DNA of 64,000 nucleotides from Aquisalibacillus elongatus (GTDB lineage: Bacteria > Bacillota > Bacilli > Bacillales > Alkalibacillaceae): NCBI RefSeq assembly GCF_003843875.1, contig NZ_RKRF01000007.1, positions 372,001 through 436,000 of the forward strand, written 5' to 3'. Below, one piece after another: positions 37,226-46,793 of this stretch. The stretch's first letter is position 1, and each line of letters begins with the position of its first letter. The notes beneath the pieces were generated by a model. It was not told the origin of the DNA and searched no databases. It saw nothing but the letters and a program-made list of their open reading frames with translations. The translations under genes were made by a program, and so were the position numbers.

Positions 37226-37264
37226 TCGACATTTTTTATTAAATAAAAAAGAAAAATGTCGTAA
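37226..37264 (+). promoter_or_regulatory. Inverted 0A-box-like pair upstream of spo0A
   Basis: TGTCGAT on the minus strand (37226-37232) and TGTCGTA on the plus strand (37258-37264) each match the Spo0A box TGTCGAA in six of seven positions. Together they form an inverted repeat about 130 bases before spo0A. Autoregulation by Spo0A is known in B. subtilis, but the AT-rich setting makes chance matches possible. Confidence 0.4.
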
Positions 37265-37328
37265 TTTGAAGAAAATATAAGAAAAGGTGAAAAATTATAA
37301 TAATTTTAATTTTTTTTAAGATAAAAGA

Positions 37329-37354
37329 AGGATTTTTTAGAGTTACATGGAAGT
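37329..37354 (+). promoter_or_regulatory. Candidate sigma-H promoter of spo0A
   Basis: AGGATTT (37329-37335), thirteen or so bases, then GGAAGT (37349-37354) resemble the sigma-H consensus AGGANNT / GAATT. The B. subtilis spo0A gene has a sigma-H promoter at an equivalent place, about 45-65 bases from the start codon. Confidence 0.45.
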
Positions 37355-37395
37355 TAGTTAATGAAGATAGCAGAAATTTCTGGGAGGTAACATTA

Positions 37396-38181
37396 ATGGA
37401 AAAAGTACGTTTAGGGATCGCAGATGACAACAGAGAGTTAGTCACAATGTTGGAAAATTACTTTGGCGAGGAGGAATTGGTTGACGTTGTCGGTACGGCA
37501 TTTAATGGTAGAGAATGCTTAACAATGATCGAAGACATTAATCCAGACGTACTCATCTTAGACATTATTATGCCACATGTTGACGGTTTAGCTGTACTAG
37601 AGAAGATGCACAGTTTGAATTTAGATGAATTACCGAATGTCATCATGCTAACAGCATTTGGTCATGAGTCAGTAACAAAGAAAGCAGTCGAATTAGGTGC
37701 TACATATTACATGTTGAAGCCTTTTGACTTAGATATGTTAAGAGATCAAGTCCTTCAGGCTGCGGGTGCAAGTTATCAAACACCATTTAAAACAGCTGAA
37801 CAACCACCTTCTAGACCAACCAAAAAGATTGATTTAGATGCAAACATTACATCCATTATTCACGAAGTAGGTGTACCGGCGCATATTAAGGGATATTTAT
37901 ATTTACGTGAAGCCATTTCAATGGTTTATCACGATATTGAGCTGTTGGGGTCCATTACGAAAGTGTTATATCCTGATATTGCTAAGAAGTATAACACGAC
38001 GGCTTCACGTGTGGAACGTGCAATTAGACACGCAATTGAAGTGGCGTGGAATCGTGGTAATATTGACTCGCTATCATCCATTTTTGGTTATACGGTTAGT
38101 GTTTCTAAAGCGAAACCGACTAATTCTGAATTCATCGCAATGATTGCAGACAAATTACGTTTGGAACATAAAGTAGGTTAA
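37396..38181 (+). CDS. spo0A: Spo0A, sporulation response regulator
   Basis: 261 residues. The receiver domain (1-125) has the acidic pair D10-D11, the phosphorylation site D56 in [10 protein letters not shown] and K residues in LTAFGHE and MLKPFDLD. After a Pro-rich linker, the DNA-binding domain (about 145-261) contains the conserved recognition-helix region [26 protein letters not shown]. It receives phosphate from the phosphorelay and binds TGTCGAA boxes to start sporulation. The ATG follows GGGAGG. Confidence 0.98.
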   Translation: MEKVRLGIADDNRELVTMLENYFGEEELVDVVGTAFNGRECLTMIEDINPDVLILDIIMPHVDGLAVLEKMHSLNLDELPNVIMLTAFGHESVTKKAVELGATYYMLKPFDLDMLRDQVLQAAGASYQTPFKTAEQPPSRPTKKIDLDANITSIIHEVGVPAHIKGYLYLREAISMVYHDIELLGSITKVLYPDIAKKYNTTASRVERAIRHAIEVAWNRGNIDSLSSIFGYTVSVSKAKPTNSEFIAMIADKLRLEHKVG

Positions 38182-38201
38182 AACCAAATTTTTTGATTAT
38201 T

Positions 38202-38235
38202 TAGCACCTCATACTATGAGGTGTTATTTTTTTTG
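38202..38235 (+). terminator. Terminator after spo0A
   Basis: AGCACCTCAT and ATGAGGTGTT pair around a short loop and are followed by an uninterrupted T-run. Confidence 0.9.
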
Positions 38236-38374
38236 TTAATTGTTTCCGCAAATTTAATATGCTTTAAATTATGTCATCATCCTTAATAGTCCTTGCGAAT
38301 ATACGGTTTCATTAATATTAAGGGAAGTGATAAAATTAAAAAATGTATTACAACTTTGGAGGGAGTTTAAAAAC

Positions 38375-39739
38375 ATGAAAGTCGCTAAGTTTGGCGGAAG
38401 TTCCGTAGCAAGCGCGGACATGCTAAGAAAAGTTGCAAACATTATCCAGGAAGATCAAGAGCGAAAATTTATCGTCGTATCAGCTCCTGGAAAACGCTTT
38501 GATGATGATATTAAGGTAACAGATTTATTCATTAAACTTGGAGAGCAACACGTAAGTGGTCAAGATATTGAACAAACATTAAGTCAAATCATGGATCGGT
38601 TTTTATCGATAACACAAGAATTAAATCTTTCAGACAAGATTGTTAACCGAATAAAAAAGGAAACGGAACATGTTTTGAATGAAACGAATAATACTAACCA
38701 TCTTAAAGATGCGTTAAAAGCAATGGGTGAAGACTCATTAGCAAGAGTATTAAGTGCTTATTTAAATCAAATGGGACTAAACGCTACATATGTAAATCCA
38801 AAGGATGCTGGTATATATGTGAGTGATGACCCAGGTGATGCGCAGGTGTTGGATAAAAGTTATGAGTTAATATACAATTTAAGAAATCGCGAAGGCATTG
38901 TGGTGATCCCTGGTTTCTTTGGTTACACAGAAAAAGGAATATTAACAACGTTCCCAAGAGGTGGTTCTGATATTACAGGCTCCATTATTGCTGCAGGTGT
39001 AAAAGCCGAGTTGTATGAGAACTTTACAGATGTTAGTTCTGTATATTGTGTAAACCCATCTATTGTTGAACAGCCTAAGGAAATCAAAGGGTTAACGTAT
39101 AAAGAAATGCGAGAGCTTTCTTATTCAGGGTTTTCAGTATTTCATGATGAAGCCTTAATACCTGCGTTTAATCAAAAAATCCCTGTTTGCATTAAAAATA
39201 CAAATGACCCACAAGCACCTGGTACAATGATTGAATCAGAAAAAAATGAATATAATGGACCGATTGTTGGTATTGCAAGTGACAAAGGATTCTCAAGTAT
39301 TTATGTTGGAAAGTATTTAATGAACCGTGAGCTGGGTTTTGGACGTAATTTATTAAATATTTTGGTTGAAGAAGGCGTTTCATTTGAGCACGCACCATCT
39401 GGAATTGATAGTATGTCTGTTATTGTTCGCTCTGAGCAATTGAACGAAAAGAAGGAAGAGCGGTTGTTGAGAAGGTTAAAACAAGAATTAGATCTTGATA
39501 CAGTTTCCATTGAACATGGCATTGGGATGGTTGTGATTGTTGGTGAAGGGTTAAGTCAACGTGTAAATGTTGCAGCAATCGCCACGACGGCAATCGCAAA
39601 AGCTGGTGTGAACATCGAAATGATCAACCAAGGGTCATCAGATGTTTCGATGATGTTTGGAATAAAAGAAGAGGATATAAATAAAACAGTACAATCCTTA
39701 TATTACGATTTCTTTGAATCAGCCATGCCAGTTCGATAA
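38375..39739 (+). CDS. Aspartate kinase (aspartokinase III type, with ACT domains)
   Basis: 454 residues from the ATG at 38375 (GGAGGGAG upstream), giving MKVAKFGGSSVAS, the kinase start. The N-terminal kinase domain includes FPRGGSDITGSIIAA. Two ACT regions follow (about 310-380 and 385-450, with AGVNIEMINQGSSDVSMMFG). It resembles the B. subtilis YclM/ThrD isozyme more than the alpha/beta lysC type, because the internal segment APGKRFDDDIKVTDL fits it. It phosphorylates aspartate for Lys/Thr/Met synthesis. No lysine riboswitch or T-box is visible upstream. Confidence 0.93.
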   Translation: MKVAKFGGSSVASADMLRKVANIIQEDQERKFIVVSAPGKRFDDDIKVTDLFIKLGEQHVSGQDIEQTLSQIMDRFLSITQELNLSDKIVNRIKKETEHVLNETNNTNHLKDALKAMGEDSLARVLSAYLNQMGLNATYVNPKDAGIYVSDDPGDAQVLDKSYELIYNLRNREGIVVIPGFFGYTEKGILTTFPRGGSDITGSIIAAGVKAELYENFTDVSSVYCVNPSIVEQPKEIKGLTYKEMRELSYSGFSVFHDEALIPAFNQKIPVCIKNTNDPQAPGTMIESEKNEYNGPIVGIASDKGFSSIYVGKYLMNRELGFGRNLLNILVEEGVSFEHAPSGIDSMSVIVRSEQLNEKKEERLLRRLKQELDLDTVSIEHGIGMVVIVGEGLSQRVNVAAIATTAIAKAGVNIEMINQGSSDVSMMFGIKEEDINKTVQSLYYDFFESAMPVR

Positions 39740-39740
39740 T

Positions 39741-39776
39741 AAATAACCTGACACCTTTTGGATGTCAGGTTATTTA
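39741..39776. terminator. Bidirectional terminator between aspartokinase and yqzF
   Basis: AAATAACCTGACA and TGTCAGGTTATTT pair perfectly over 13 bases around a short loop. It lies between convergent genes, with A-rich and T-rich sides. Confidence 0.92.
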
Positions 39777-40009
39777 TTTGCCTCAAATCGGCCTTTTGTT
39801 TTGTTTTTCTTACGGTCTCTATGTAATAGATATCCACCAATAAAGCCAATACCTAATACGACAAATACAAAACCAAAAAATAATTGAAGAAAAACATTCG
39901 GATAAATGGAATCTAAGATCCCAAAAAATGAGTCTCTTATAAGCTTAATGCCATATACGGCAACGATCCCTGGTATTAAAAGAATAATAAAAGCAATTAA
40001 TCGAACCAT
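39770..40009 (-). CDS. yqzF: YqzF, DUF2627 small membrane protein
   Basis: 79 residues, with two membrane helices (about 4-25 and 40-62) and a strongly basic tail (HRDRKKNKTKGR). Sequence and place next to bkdR match YqzF of B. subtilis. No function is known. Convergent with the aspartokinase gene and divergent from bkdR. Confidence 0.85.
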   Translation of the reverse strand: MVRLIAFIILLIPGIVAVYGIKLIRDSFFGILDSIYPNVFLQLFFGFVFVVLGIGFIGGYLLHRDRKKNKTKGRFEANK

Positions 40010-40080
40010 TTTTACACGACCTTCGTTGAAATAGTACTTAAATAGTATAACATATGTAAAATATAAATCGTGAAAATAAC

Positions 40081-40109
40081 TTGCATTATTAAAGCGCTTT
40101 CATTATGAT
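40081..40109 (+). promoter_or_regulatory. Sigma-A-like promoter with cre site before bkdR
   Basis: TTGCAT (40081-40086), a spacer of exactly 17 and TATGAT (40104-40109) form a fair sigma-A promoter. Within the spacer, TTAAAGCGCTTTCA (40089-40102) matches the CcpA cre consensus TGWAARCGYTWNCW at every defined position but one. CcpA binding there should block transcription when preferred sugars are present. Confidence 0.7.
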
Positions 40110-40147
40110 AGAAGTGTGCAATTTTTTGCAGGGTGTAGGTGAAAAAC

Positions 40148-42196
40148 ATGCAAAATGTTATCATAGTTGGAGCAGGTCAAGGTGGTACAGCGATATTAGA
40201 GCTTTTTAATGAAGTTGAAATGTTGAATATAGAAGCCGTAGCTGATATCGATTCACAAGCACCTGGAATACATGTAGCCAAACAATTAAATATCAAGACT
40301 CATACAGAATATAAAAAAATAATTTCGTCCTCAGTTGATATTATTGTAGATGCCACAGGTAAAGAAAAAGTGTTTCAGCAGTTAATGGAATTAAAACCAG
40401 ATCATTGTGTATTAATTCCAGGGACAATTGCACATATCATTTTTCAGTTATTAGATGAAAAAGAAACACTTGTACAACAAAATCAAAAGAACACGAAAAT
40501 TAGAGAGCTCGTTTTAAATTCTATTCATGATGGTATGATTGTTATTGATACAAATGAAAACATCACATTTGTTAATGAATCAGCAAGTGAAGTGCTAGGT
40601 GTTCATAAACGTCATATGATTAAGCAAAAAGTGACGGATATTATACCTGATTCTAAACTACCTGAGATCTTACATAGTCGTAAACAGGAAATCAATCAAC
40701 GCTTGACGCTAGAAAACGGGAAGAAAGTCATTACGACTCGAATTCCGCTAATTAGTGATTCCGGAGAATTACTTGGGGCCTTTGCGGTCTTTAAAGACAT
40801 AACAGAAGTCGTCAGTCTAGCTGAGGAAATTACAAACCTTAAAGAGATGCATGTCATGTTAGAGTCGATTATTCATTCAAGTGAAGAAGCCATCTCTGTT
40901 GTTGATGAGCGTGGAGAAGGGATTATGATTAATCCTGCTTATACTCAGTTAACAGGTTTATCCGAAAATGAAGTCATTGGTAAACCAGCAACAGCAGATA
41001 TATCTGAAGGCGAAAGTATGCACATGAAAGTTCTTCAAACGAGAAGGCCAGTTAGAGGGGCTAGAATGAAAGTTGGCCCGAATAGGCGGGATGTACTCGT
41101 TAACGTAGCGCCAATTATAGTGGATGGTAAACTTAAAGGAAGCGTAGGAGTGATTCATGACCTTTCCGAAATTGAATCATTAACTTCTGAATTGAAACGA
41201 GCTAGACAAATCATTCGTAATTTAGAAGCTAAGTATACATTTGATGATATTATAGCTCAGTCAGAAGATATGAAACTCGCTTTAGAACAAGCAAAAGTCG
41301 GTGCCAAGACTAACACTACGGTACTTTTACGTGGTGAGTCGGGGACTGGAAAAGAGTTAGTAGCACATGCCATCCATAATGAAAGTGACCGAAAACACAT
41401 GAAATTTATTCGTGTTAATTGTGCTGCTTTTGATGAAGATGTCCTAGAGCGAATGTTATTCGGGGATGAGAAAGGTTCACCTGAACAACAACGGGGTTAT
41501 TTTGAAGAGGCCCATTTAGGAACCATATTCATTGACGAAATTGGCGATTTATCTATTCACTTACAACAAAAAATCCTGAGGGTATTAGAAGAACACACGA
41601 TAATACGTGTGAATGGAAATAAGCCGATCTATACTGACGTTCGATTGATTGCATCAACGAACGTTAATCTTGAAAAAGCGATTATGATAGAAGAATTTCT
41701 TGAAGATTTATATTATCGACTAAGCAAGTTTCCTATAAATATTCCGCCGCTACGTGATCGAGTAGATGAGTTAAAATCATTAACTTTACATTTTTTAAGC
41801 CAATTAAATGAAAACTATGGGCGAAATGTAACAAGTATTTCAGAACATGCTTTAGATAAACTGAAAAAATATAATTATCCTGGTAATGTTCGTGAATTAG
41901 AAAATATTATCGGGCGAGCCATGATTAATATGGGGGTGTTTGAGGAAGTTATTCAAGAACATCATTTACCACCTCTTAGAAAAACGTCGTTAGAAGACTT
42001 AGATATTATGTATGGCTCTCAGGAAGAAGAAGTTATTCCATTACAAGAAGCTATTGATGAATTTGAGAAAACGCTGATTTTAGAAACGCTTGAGAAAAAT
42101 AATTTTATAAAATCTAAAACTGCAAAGCAATTAAACATCTCGATTCGGAATTTATACTATAAAATGAAAAAATACAACATTGGAAAGGATTCATAG
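40148..42196 (+). CDS. bkdR: BkdR-like regulator of branched-chain 2-oxo acid genes, lacking GAFTGA
   Basis: 682 residues from the ATG at 40148 (AGGTG six bases upstream; a GTG at 40139 is possible). Domains: Rossmann-like N-terminus with VGAGQGGTAILE (1-105), two PAS domains (about 120-230 and 240-350), AAA+ domain with Walker A GESGTGKE (about 395) and Walker B IFIDEIGDLS, and a Fis-type HTH at the end (SKTAKQLNISIRNLYYKM). Where sigma-54 activators have GAFTGA after the LFG..KG segment, this protein reads GSPEQQ (about 443-448). It therefore probably cannot activate sigma-54 RNA polymerase. It is only nine bases from ptb, leaving no room for a -24/-12 promoter there. Confidence 0.9.
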   Translation: MQNVIIVGAGQGGTAILELFNEVEMLNIEAVADIDSQAPGIHVAKQLNIKTHTEYKKIISSSVDIIVDATGKEKVFQQLMELKPDHCVLIPGTIAHIIFQLLDEKETLVQQNQKNTKIRELVLNSIHDGMIVIDTNENITFVNESASEVLGVHKRHMIKQKVTDIIPDSKLPEILHSRKQEINQRLTLENGKKVITTRIPLISDSGELLGAFAVFKDITEVVSLAEEITNLKEMHVMLESIIHSSEEAISVVDERGEGIMINPAYTQLTGLSENEVIGKPATADISEGESMHMKVLQTRRPVRGARMKVGPNRRDVLVNVAPIIVDGKLKGSVGVIHDLSEIESLTSELKRARQIIRNLEAKYTFDDIIAQSEDMKLALEQAKVGAKTNTTVLLRGESGTGKELVAHAIHNESDRKHMKFIRVNCAAFDEDVLERMLFGDEKGSPEQQRGYFEEAHLGTIFIDEIGDLSIHLQQKILRVLEEHTIIRVNGNKPIYTDVRLIASTNVNLEKAIMIEEFLEDLYYRLSKFPINIPPLRDRVDELKSLTLHFLSQLNENYGRNVTSISEHALDKLKKYNYPGNVRELENIIGRAMINMGVFEEVIQEHHLPPLRKTSLEDLDIMYGSQEEEVIPLQEAIDEFEKTLILETLEKNNFIKSKTAKQLNISIRNLYYKMKKYNIGKDS

Positions 42197-42205
42197 ATTA
42201 ACATC

Positions 42206-43120
42206 ATGATTACAAAAGAAATGACATTAGATGGTTTAGTGAGTCAATTATGTAATAAGAAAGAAAAGAAAGTGGTAGCTGTTGCTGAAGCGACCAATAT
42301 CGAAACATTAAAAGCTGTAAAAGATGGAGTGGATCAAGATTTAGCAGCATTCACTCTATTTGGAAACATAGAAGACATTACAGAAGCAGCCAATAAGATT
42401 AACTTAAGCCTCAATACAGACAAAATAACCTTACACCATGCAACATCAGTCGAAAATGCCGTAGATAAAGCTGTTACATCTGTATCAGAAGAACGATCAG
42501 ATATTTTGATGAAAGGAAATGTAGCCACCAAAATATTGTTAAAAGCTGTGTTGCGTAAAGAATCGGGATTACGAAATGGGAGAATTTTATCTCATGTAGC
42601 TATGTTTGAAATGAAAGGTCGAGATAAATTATTGTTTTTAACAGATGCAGGAATGAATATCTCACCAAATTTAGAAGAAAAAGTCCAAATTATTCAAAAT
42701 GCTGTTGACGTTGTTAATCGAATTGGAATGCACAACCCTTATGTAGCACCACTAGCAGCTGTTGAAGTTGTTAATCCAGCCATGCAAGCATCAGTCGATG
42801 CAGCTGTATTATCACAAATGCAAAAACGTGGACAAATTACCGACTGTATCGTAGATGGGCCACTTGCCTTTGACAATGCGATTTCATTAGAATCGAAACA
42901 ACAAAAAGGTATTCAATCTGACGTAGCAGGTCATGCAGATATATTAGTTTGTCCATACATTGAAGTTGGCAATACATTATATAAATCGTTTACGTATTTT
43001 GCAGAAGCAAAAGTAGCTGGAATTATAAGTGGAGCTAAAGCACCTATTGTGTTAACTTCTCGAGCCGATACGGCAGAGAGTAAAATATATTCATTAGCGT
43101 TTGCATTATTATCATCTTAA
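42206..43120 (+). CDS. ptb: Phosphate butyryltransferase
   Basis: 304 residues, phosphate acetyl/butyryltransferase family. Conserved LMKGNVATKILLKAVL, LFLTDAGMNISP and CIVDGPLAFDNAIS blocks are present. It exchanges CoA for phosphate on (iso)butyryl-, isovaleryl- or methylbutyryl-CoA, which lets the cell draw ATP from acyl-CoA with Buk. It is first structural gene of the bkd operon, directly after bkdR. Confidence 0.95.
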   Translation: MITKEMTLDGLVSQLCNKKEKKVVAVAEATNIETLKAVKDGVDQDLAAFTLFGNIEDITEAANKINLSLNTDKITLHHATSVENAVDKAVTSVSEERSDILMKGNVATKILLKAVLRKESGLRNGRILSHVAMFEMKGRDKLLFLTDAGMNISPNLEEKVQIIQNAVDVVNRIGMHNPYVAPLAAVEVVNPAMQASVDAAVLSQMQKRGQITDCIVDGPLAFDNAISLESKQQKGIQSDVAGHADILVCPYIEVGNTLYKSFTYFAEAKVAGIISGAKAPIVLTSRADTAESKIYSLAFALLSS

Positions 43121-43141
43121 TTTTTAAGGGAGGAATACGAA

Positions 43142-44242
43142 ATGGAATTATTCAAGTATTTAGAGGATCAAGATTATGAACAGGTTGTTTTTTGCCAAGA
43201 TAAAAATTCAGGATTGAAAGCGATTATTGCGATTCATGACACAACATTAGGACCTGCATTAGGTGGTACAAGAATGTGGACTTATGATTCTGAAGAAGAA
43301 GCTGTTGTCGATGCCTTAAGACTCGCTAAAGGAATGACATACAAAAATGCGGCAGCTGGTTTAAATCTTGGTGGAGGTAAAACAGTTATTATTGGTGACC
43401 CTAAGACAGATAAAAACCCTGAGATGTTCCGTGCGTTTGGCCGTTACATTCAAGGATTAAATGGCCGTTATATCACAGCAGAAGATGTGGGCACAACTGT
43501 CCAAGATATGGATACTATCTATATGGAAACTGATTTTGTAACAGGTATTTCACCAGAGTTTGGCTCTTCAGGTAACCCTTCACCAGCAACAGCTTATGGT
43601 GTTTATTTAGGGATGAAAGCAACAGCGAAAGAAGCATTTGGAACAGATTCACTTGAAGGTAAAGTTGTTGCAGTACAAGGTGTTGGAAATGTTGCGTATA
43701 ACATGTGTAAACACTTGCATGAAGAAGGTGCAAAATTAATTGTAACTGACATCAATGAGGAATCAGTTAAACGTGCGATGGAAGACTTCGGTGCACAGGC
43801 TGTTGACCCTAATGAGATTTATGATGTGGATTGTGATATTTATGCCCCATGTGCTTTAGGTGCAACGATTAATGATGATACCATCCCTAGACTTAAAGCT
43901 AAAGCCATTGCTGGTTCTGCTAATAATCAGTTAGCAGAAGAGAAACATGGACAAAAGTTACATGACTTAGGTATTGCTTATGCACCAGATTACGTCATTA
44001 ACTCTGGGGGCGTTATAAACGTTGCCGATGAATTAAATGGTTATAACAAAGACCGAGCGTTTAAGCAAATTGAAAAGATTTATGATAGTTTAGAAAAAAT
44101 CTTTGAAATATCTAAACGTGATGACATTTCAACTCATGAAGCGGCTGATCGTATGGCTGAAGAAAGAATCGAGAGTGTAAACCGTTCAAGAAACACATTT
44201 TTAAGAAATGAACACAATATCATCTCAAGAAGAAATTCATAA
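43142..44242 (+). CDS. bcd: Leucine (branched-chain amino acid) dehydrogenase
   Basis: 366 residues. Glu/Leu/Phe/Val dehydrogenase family: substrate-binding GGTRMWTY, catalytic lysine region [30 protein letters not shown], and NAD-binding [17 protein letters not shown]. It oxidatively deaminates Leu, Ile and Val to 2-oxo acids, the substrates of the BKD complex encoded downstream. Its end overlaps the open frame upstream of buk but not the chosen buk start. Confidence 0.96.
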   Translation: MELFKYLEDQDYEQVVFCQDKNSGLKAIIAIHDTTLGPALGGTRMWTYDSEEEAVVDALRLAKGMTYKNAAAGLNLGGGKTVIIGDPKTDKNPEMFRAFGRYIQGLNGRYITAEDVGTTVQDMDTIYMETDFVTGISPEFGSSGNPSPATAYGVYLGMKATAKEAFGTDSLEGKVVAVQGVGNVAYNMCKHLHEEGAKLIVTDINEESVKRAMEDFGAQAVDPNEIYDVDCDIYAPCALGATINDDTIPRLKAKAIAGSANNQLAEEKHGQKLHDLGIAYAPDYVINSGGVINVADELNGYNKDRAFKQIEKIYDSLEKIFEISKRDDISTHEAADRMAEERIESVNRSRNTFLRNEHNIISRRNS

Positions 44243-44258
44243 ATGTGGAGGAGTCTTT

Positions 44259-45353
44259 TTGTCTATATTATTTCGAATGCTAATCATAAACCCAGGATCA
44301 ACATCGACGAAAATTGCAGTATTCGAAGATGATAAAAGTATATTCGAACGAACCATTCGTCATGATGTTCACGAGTTAGATGAATTTCCTAAGTTAATCA
44401 ATCAATTTCCATATCGAAAAGACATCATTTTAGGTGTTTTAGATGAAGAAGGTATTAACTTATCAAAATTCGACTCCATATGTGCAAGAGGCGGCTTATT
44501 AAGGCCGATTGAAGGTGGAACCTATACGATTAATCAGGCTATGATTGAGGACTTGAAGCAAGGATATAATGGTGAACACGCCTCAAATTTAGGTGGATTA
44601 ATAGCATATGAAATTGCACAGGATTTAAATATTTCGGCTTATATTGTAGACCCTGTAGTTGTTGATGAGATGCAAGATATAGCTAGAATAAGTGGATTAG
44701 AAGAGCTGCCAAGAAAAAGTATATTTCATGCACTAAATCAAAAAGCCGTAGCTAGAAAAGCGAGTGAACAACTTAACAAACATTATGAAGATAGTCGCTT
44801 AATCGTCTGCCATATGGGAGGCGGAATAACGGTTGGCGTTCACAGTTTTGGGAAAGTAATCGATGTCAATAATGGACTTGATGGTGATGGTCCATTTTCA
44901 CCTGAAAGAGCCGGTACCTTACCTGTTGGACAATTAATAGACCTTTGTTTTTCCGGTCAGTATACGAAGGATGACTTAAAGAAAAAAGTAGTAGGCAAGG
45001 GTGGATTAGTTGACTATTTAGGAACAAATGACGCCATAGACGTTGAGCAAATGATGGAGAATGATAATAGCCAGGCCGCTAAGATATATGATGCAATGGC
45101 TTATCAAATTGCTAAAGAGATTGGATCGCAAAGCGTTGTCATAAATGGTCAAGTAGATGCTATTGTCTTAACTGGCGGTTTAGCATATGGCAAGGATTTC
45201 ATTAGTAAAATCACAAAACGTGTTGAGTGGATTGCGGATGTATTAGTGTTTCCAGGTGAAAATGAAATGGAGGCCCTTGCTGAAGGGGCACTTCGCGTTT
45301 TGAAGCAAGTAGAGAAACCAAAAGAGTACGAAGTGTTTAGAAAGGGGTTATAA
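44259..45353 (+). CDS. buk: Butyrate kinase
   Basis: 364 residues from the TTG at 44259 (GGAGGAG five bases upstream), giving [22 protein letters not shown]; an ATG at 44277 is a second option with a worse distance. Acetokinase-fold blocks [38 protein letters not shown] and [12 protein letters not shown] are present. It transfers phosphate from acyl phosphate to ADP, with Ptb. Length agrees with the family. Confidence 0.95.
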   Translation: MSILFRMLIINPGSTSTKIAVFEDDKSIFERTIRHDVHELDEFPKLINQFPYRKDIILGVLDEEGINLSKFDSICARGGLLRPIEGGTYTINQAMIEDLKQGYNGEHASNLGGLIAYEIAQDLNISAYIVDPVVVDEMQDIARISGLEELPRKSIFHALNQKAVARKASEQLNKHYEDSRLIVCHMGGGITVGVHSFGKVIDVNNGLDGDGPFSPERAGTLPVGQLIDLCFSGQYTKDDLKKKVVGKGGLVDYLGTNDAIDVEQMMENDNSQAAKIYDAMAYQIAKEIGSQSVVINGQVDAIVLTGGLAYGKDFISKITKRVEWIADVLVFPGENEMEALAEGALRVLKQVEKPKEYEVFRKGL

Positions 45354-45354
45354 T

Positions 45355-46776
45355 GTGGCCTTAGAATATGATGTTGTCGTATTAGGCGGCGGTACGGGTG
45401 GTTATGTAACAGCCATTCGTGCCAGTCAACTTGGGTTGAAAGTGGCAATAGTGGAACAGGGGAAGTTAGGGGGCACATGCTTACACAATGGCTGTATTCC
45501 TTCTAAAGCATTACTTAGAAGTGCGGAAGTCTTTAAACAAACAAAAGAAGCAGAACAGTTTGGTATTTTAACAGAGAATACATCATTAAATTTTGTGAAA
45601 GTTCAAGAGCGTAAAGAAGGCATTATAAATCAACTACATAAAGGCGTTCAGGGATTAATGAAAAAAGGGAAAATCGACGTATTTGAAGGGTTTGGAAGAA
45701 TCTTAGGTCCAAGTATCTTCTCACCAACGGCAGGTACGATCTCAGTTGAACGTAATGATGGTGAAGAAAACACGATTATAATCCCTAAAAATGTCATTAT
45801 TGCAACGGGATCTAAACCAAAGTCCTTACCAGGTTTAGAATTAGACGGTCAGTATGTGATGTCTTCAGATCATGCCCTTCATATGGAAGAATTACCGGAA
45901 TCTATCTTGATCGTTGGTGGCGGCGTCATCGGTATTGAGTGGGCGTCAATGTTAGCCGACTTTGGTGTAGATGTAACGGTAGTTGAGTATATGGATCGGA
46001 TTTTACCGACTGAAGATGAGGATGTGGCAAAAGAGGCCCAAAAACTTCTCAAGAAGAAAGGAATTCACTTTGTAACAGGTGCTAAAGTGATGCCTGATAG
46101 TTTACAAAAAGAAGGAAATATTGAAATCCAAGCAGAATTAAATGGTGAGAATAAAACGTTCTCGGCTGACAGAATGTTAGTATCTGTCGGACGTACACCA
46201 AACGTAGAACAGATTGGGTTAGAAAACACCGATATTGAAGTTGAAAATGGCGCTATTAAAACGAATCAGTTCTATCAAACAAAAGAGTCTCATATTTACG
46301 CCATTGGTGATGTGATAGGTGGCATGCAATTAGCCCATGTCGCTTCACACGAAGGAATTGTGGCTATTGAGCATATTGCAAATGAAGAACCATTACCTAT
46401 AAATTATGACCATGTATCAAGTTGTATTTATTCAAATCCAGAAATGGCAAGCGTCGGATTAACAGAACAACATGCAAAAGATCAAGGATACAACGTAAAA
46501 GTTGGGAAGTTCCCATTCCAAGCAGTTGGGAAAGCGTTAGTTCATGGTGAGTCGGATGGTTTTGTAAAAGTCATAGCTGATGAAGAAACAGAAGATTTAT
46601 TAGGGATGCATATGATTGGCCCACACGTAACAGACATGATTTCAGAAGCAGGACTTGCACAAGTACTTGATGCAACACCATGGGAAATTGCTCACTCAAT
46701 CCACCCTCACCCAACATTATCAGAAGTTATTGGTGAGGCGGCGTTAGCTGTTGAAGGAAAACAAATTCATGGATAA
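45355..46776 (+). CDS. lpdV: Dihydrolipoyl dehydrogenase (BKD E3)
   Basis: 473 residues, GTG start one base after buk. FAD-binding GGGTGGYVTAIRA is at 11-23, the redox disulfide Cys42/Cys47 lies in GGTCLHNGCIPSK, the NAD-binding GGGVIGIEWASM near 183, and the C-terminal active His-Glu in HPHPTLSE. It reoxidises the lipoyl arm of BkdB. Operon position makes it the E3 of the branched-chain complex. Confidence 0.96.
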   Translation: MALEYDVVVLGGGTGGYVTAIRASQLGLKVAIVEQGKLGGTCLHNGCIPSKALLRSAEVFKQTKEAEQFGILTENTSLNFVKVQERKEGIINQLHKGVQGLMKKGKIDVFEGFGRILGPSIFSPTAGTISVERNDGEENTIIIPKNVIIATGSKPKSLPGLELDGQYVMSSDHALHMEELPESILIVGGGVIGIEWASMLADFGVDVTVVEYMDRILPTEDEDVAKEAQKLLKKKGIHFVTGAKVMPDSLQKEGNIEIQAELNGENKTFSADRMLVSVGRTPNVEQIGLENTDIEVENGAIKTNQFYQTKESHIYAIGDVIGGMQLAHVASHEGIVAIEHIANEEPLPINYDHVSSCIYSNPEMASVGLTEQHAKDQGYNVKVGKFPFQAVGKALVHGESDGFVKVIADEETEDLLGMHMIGPHVTDMISEAGLAQVLDATPWEIAHSIHPHPTLSEVIGEAALAVEGKQIHG

Positions 46777-46793
46777 AAAGGGGAGGTTTTAAT

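Noticed and set aside
40115-40132. Possible -24/-12 promoter (TGTGCA...TTGCA) before bkdR
   Set aside because: With the GC of the -12 element aligned, the -24 position reads GT instead of GG and the remaining bases do not fit.
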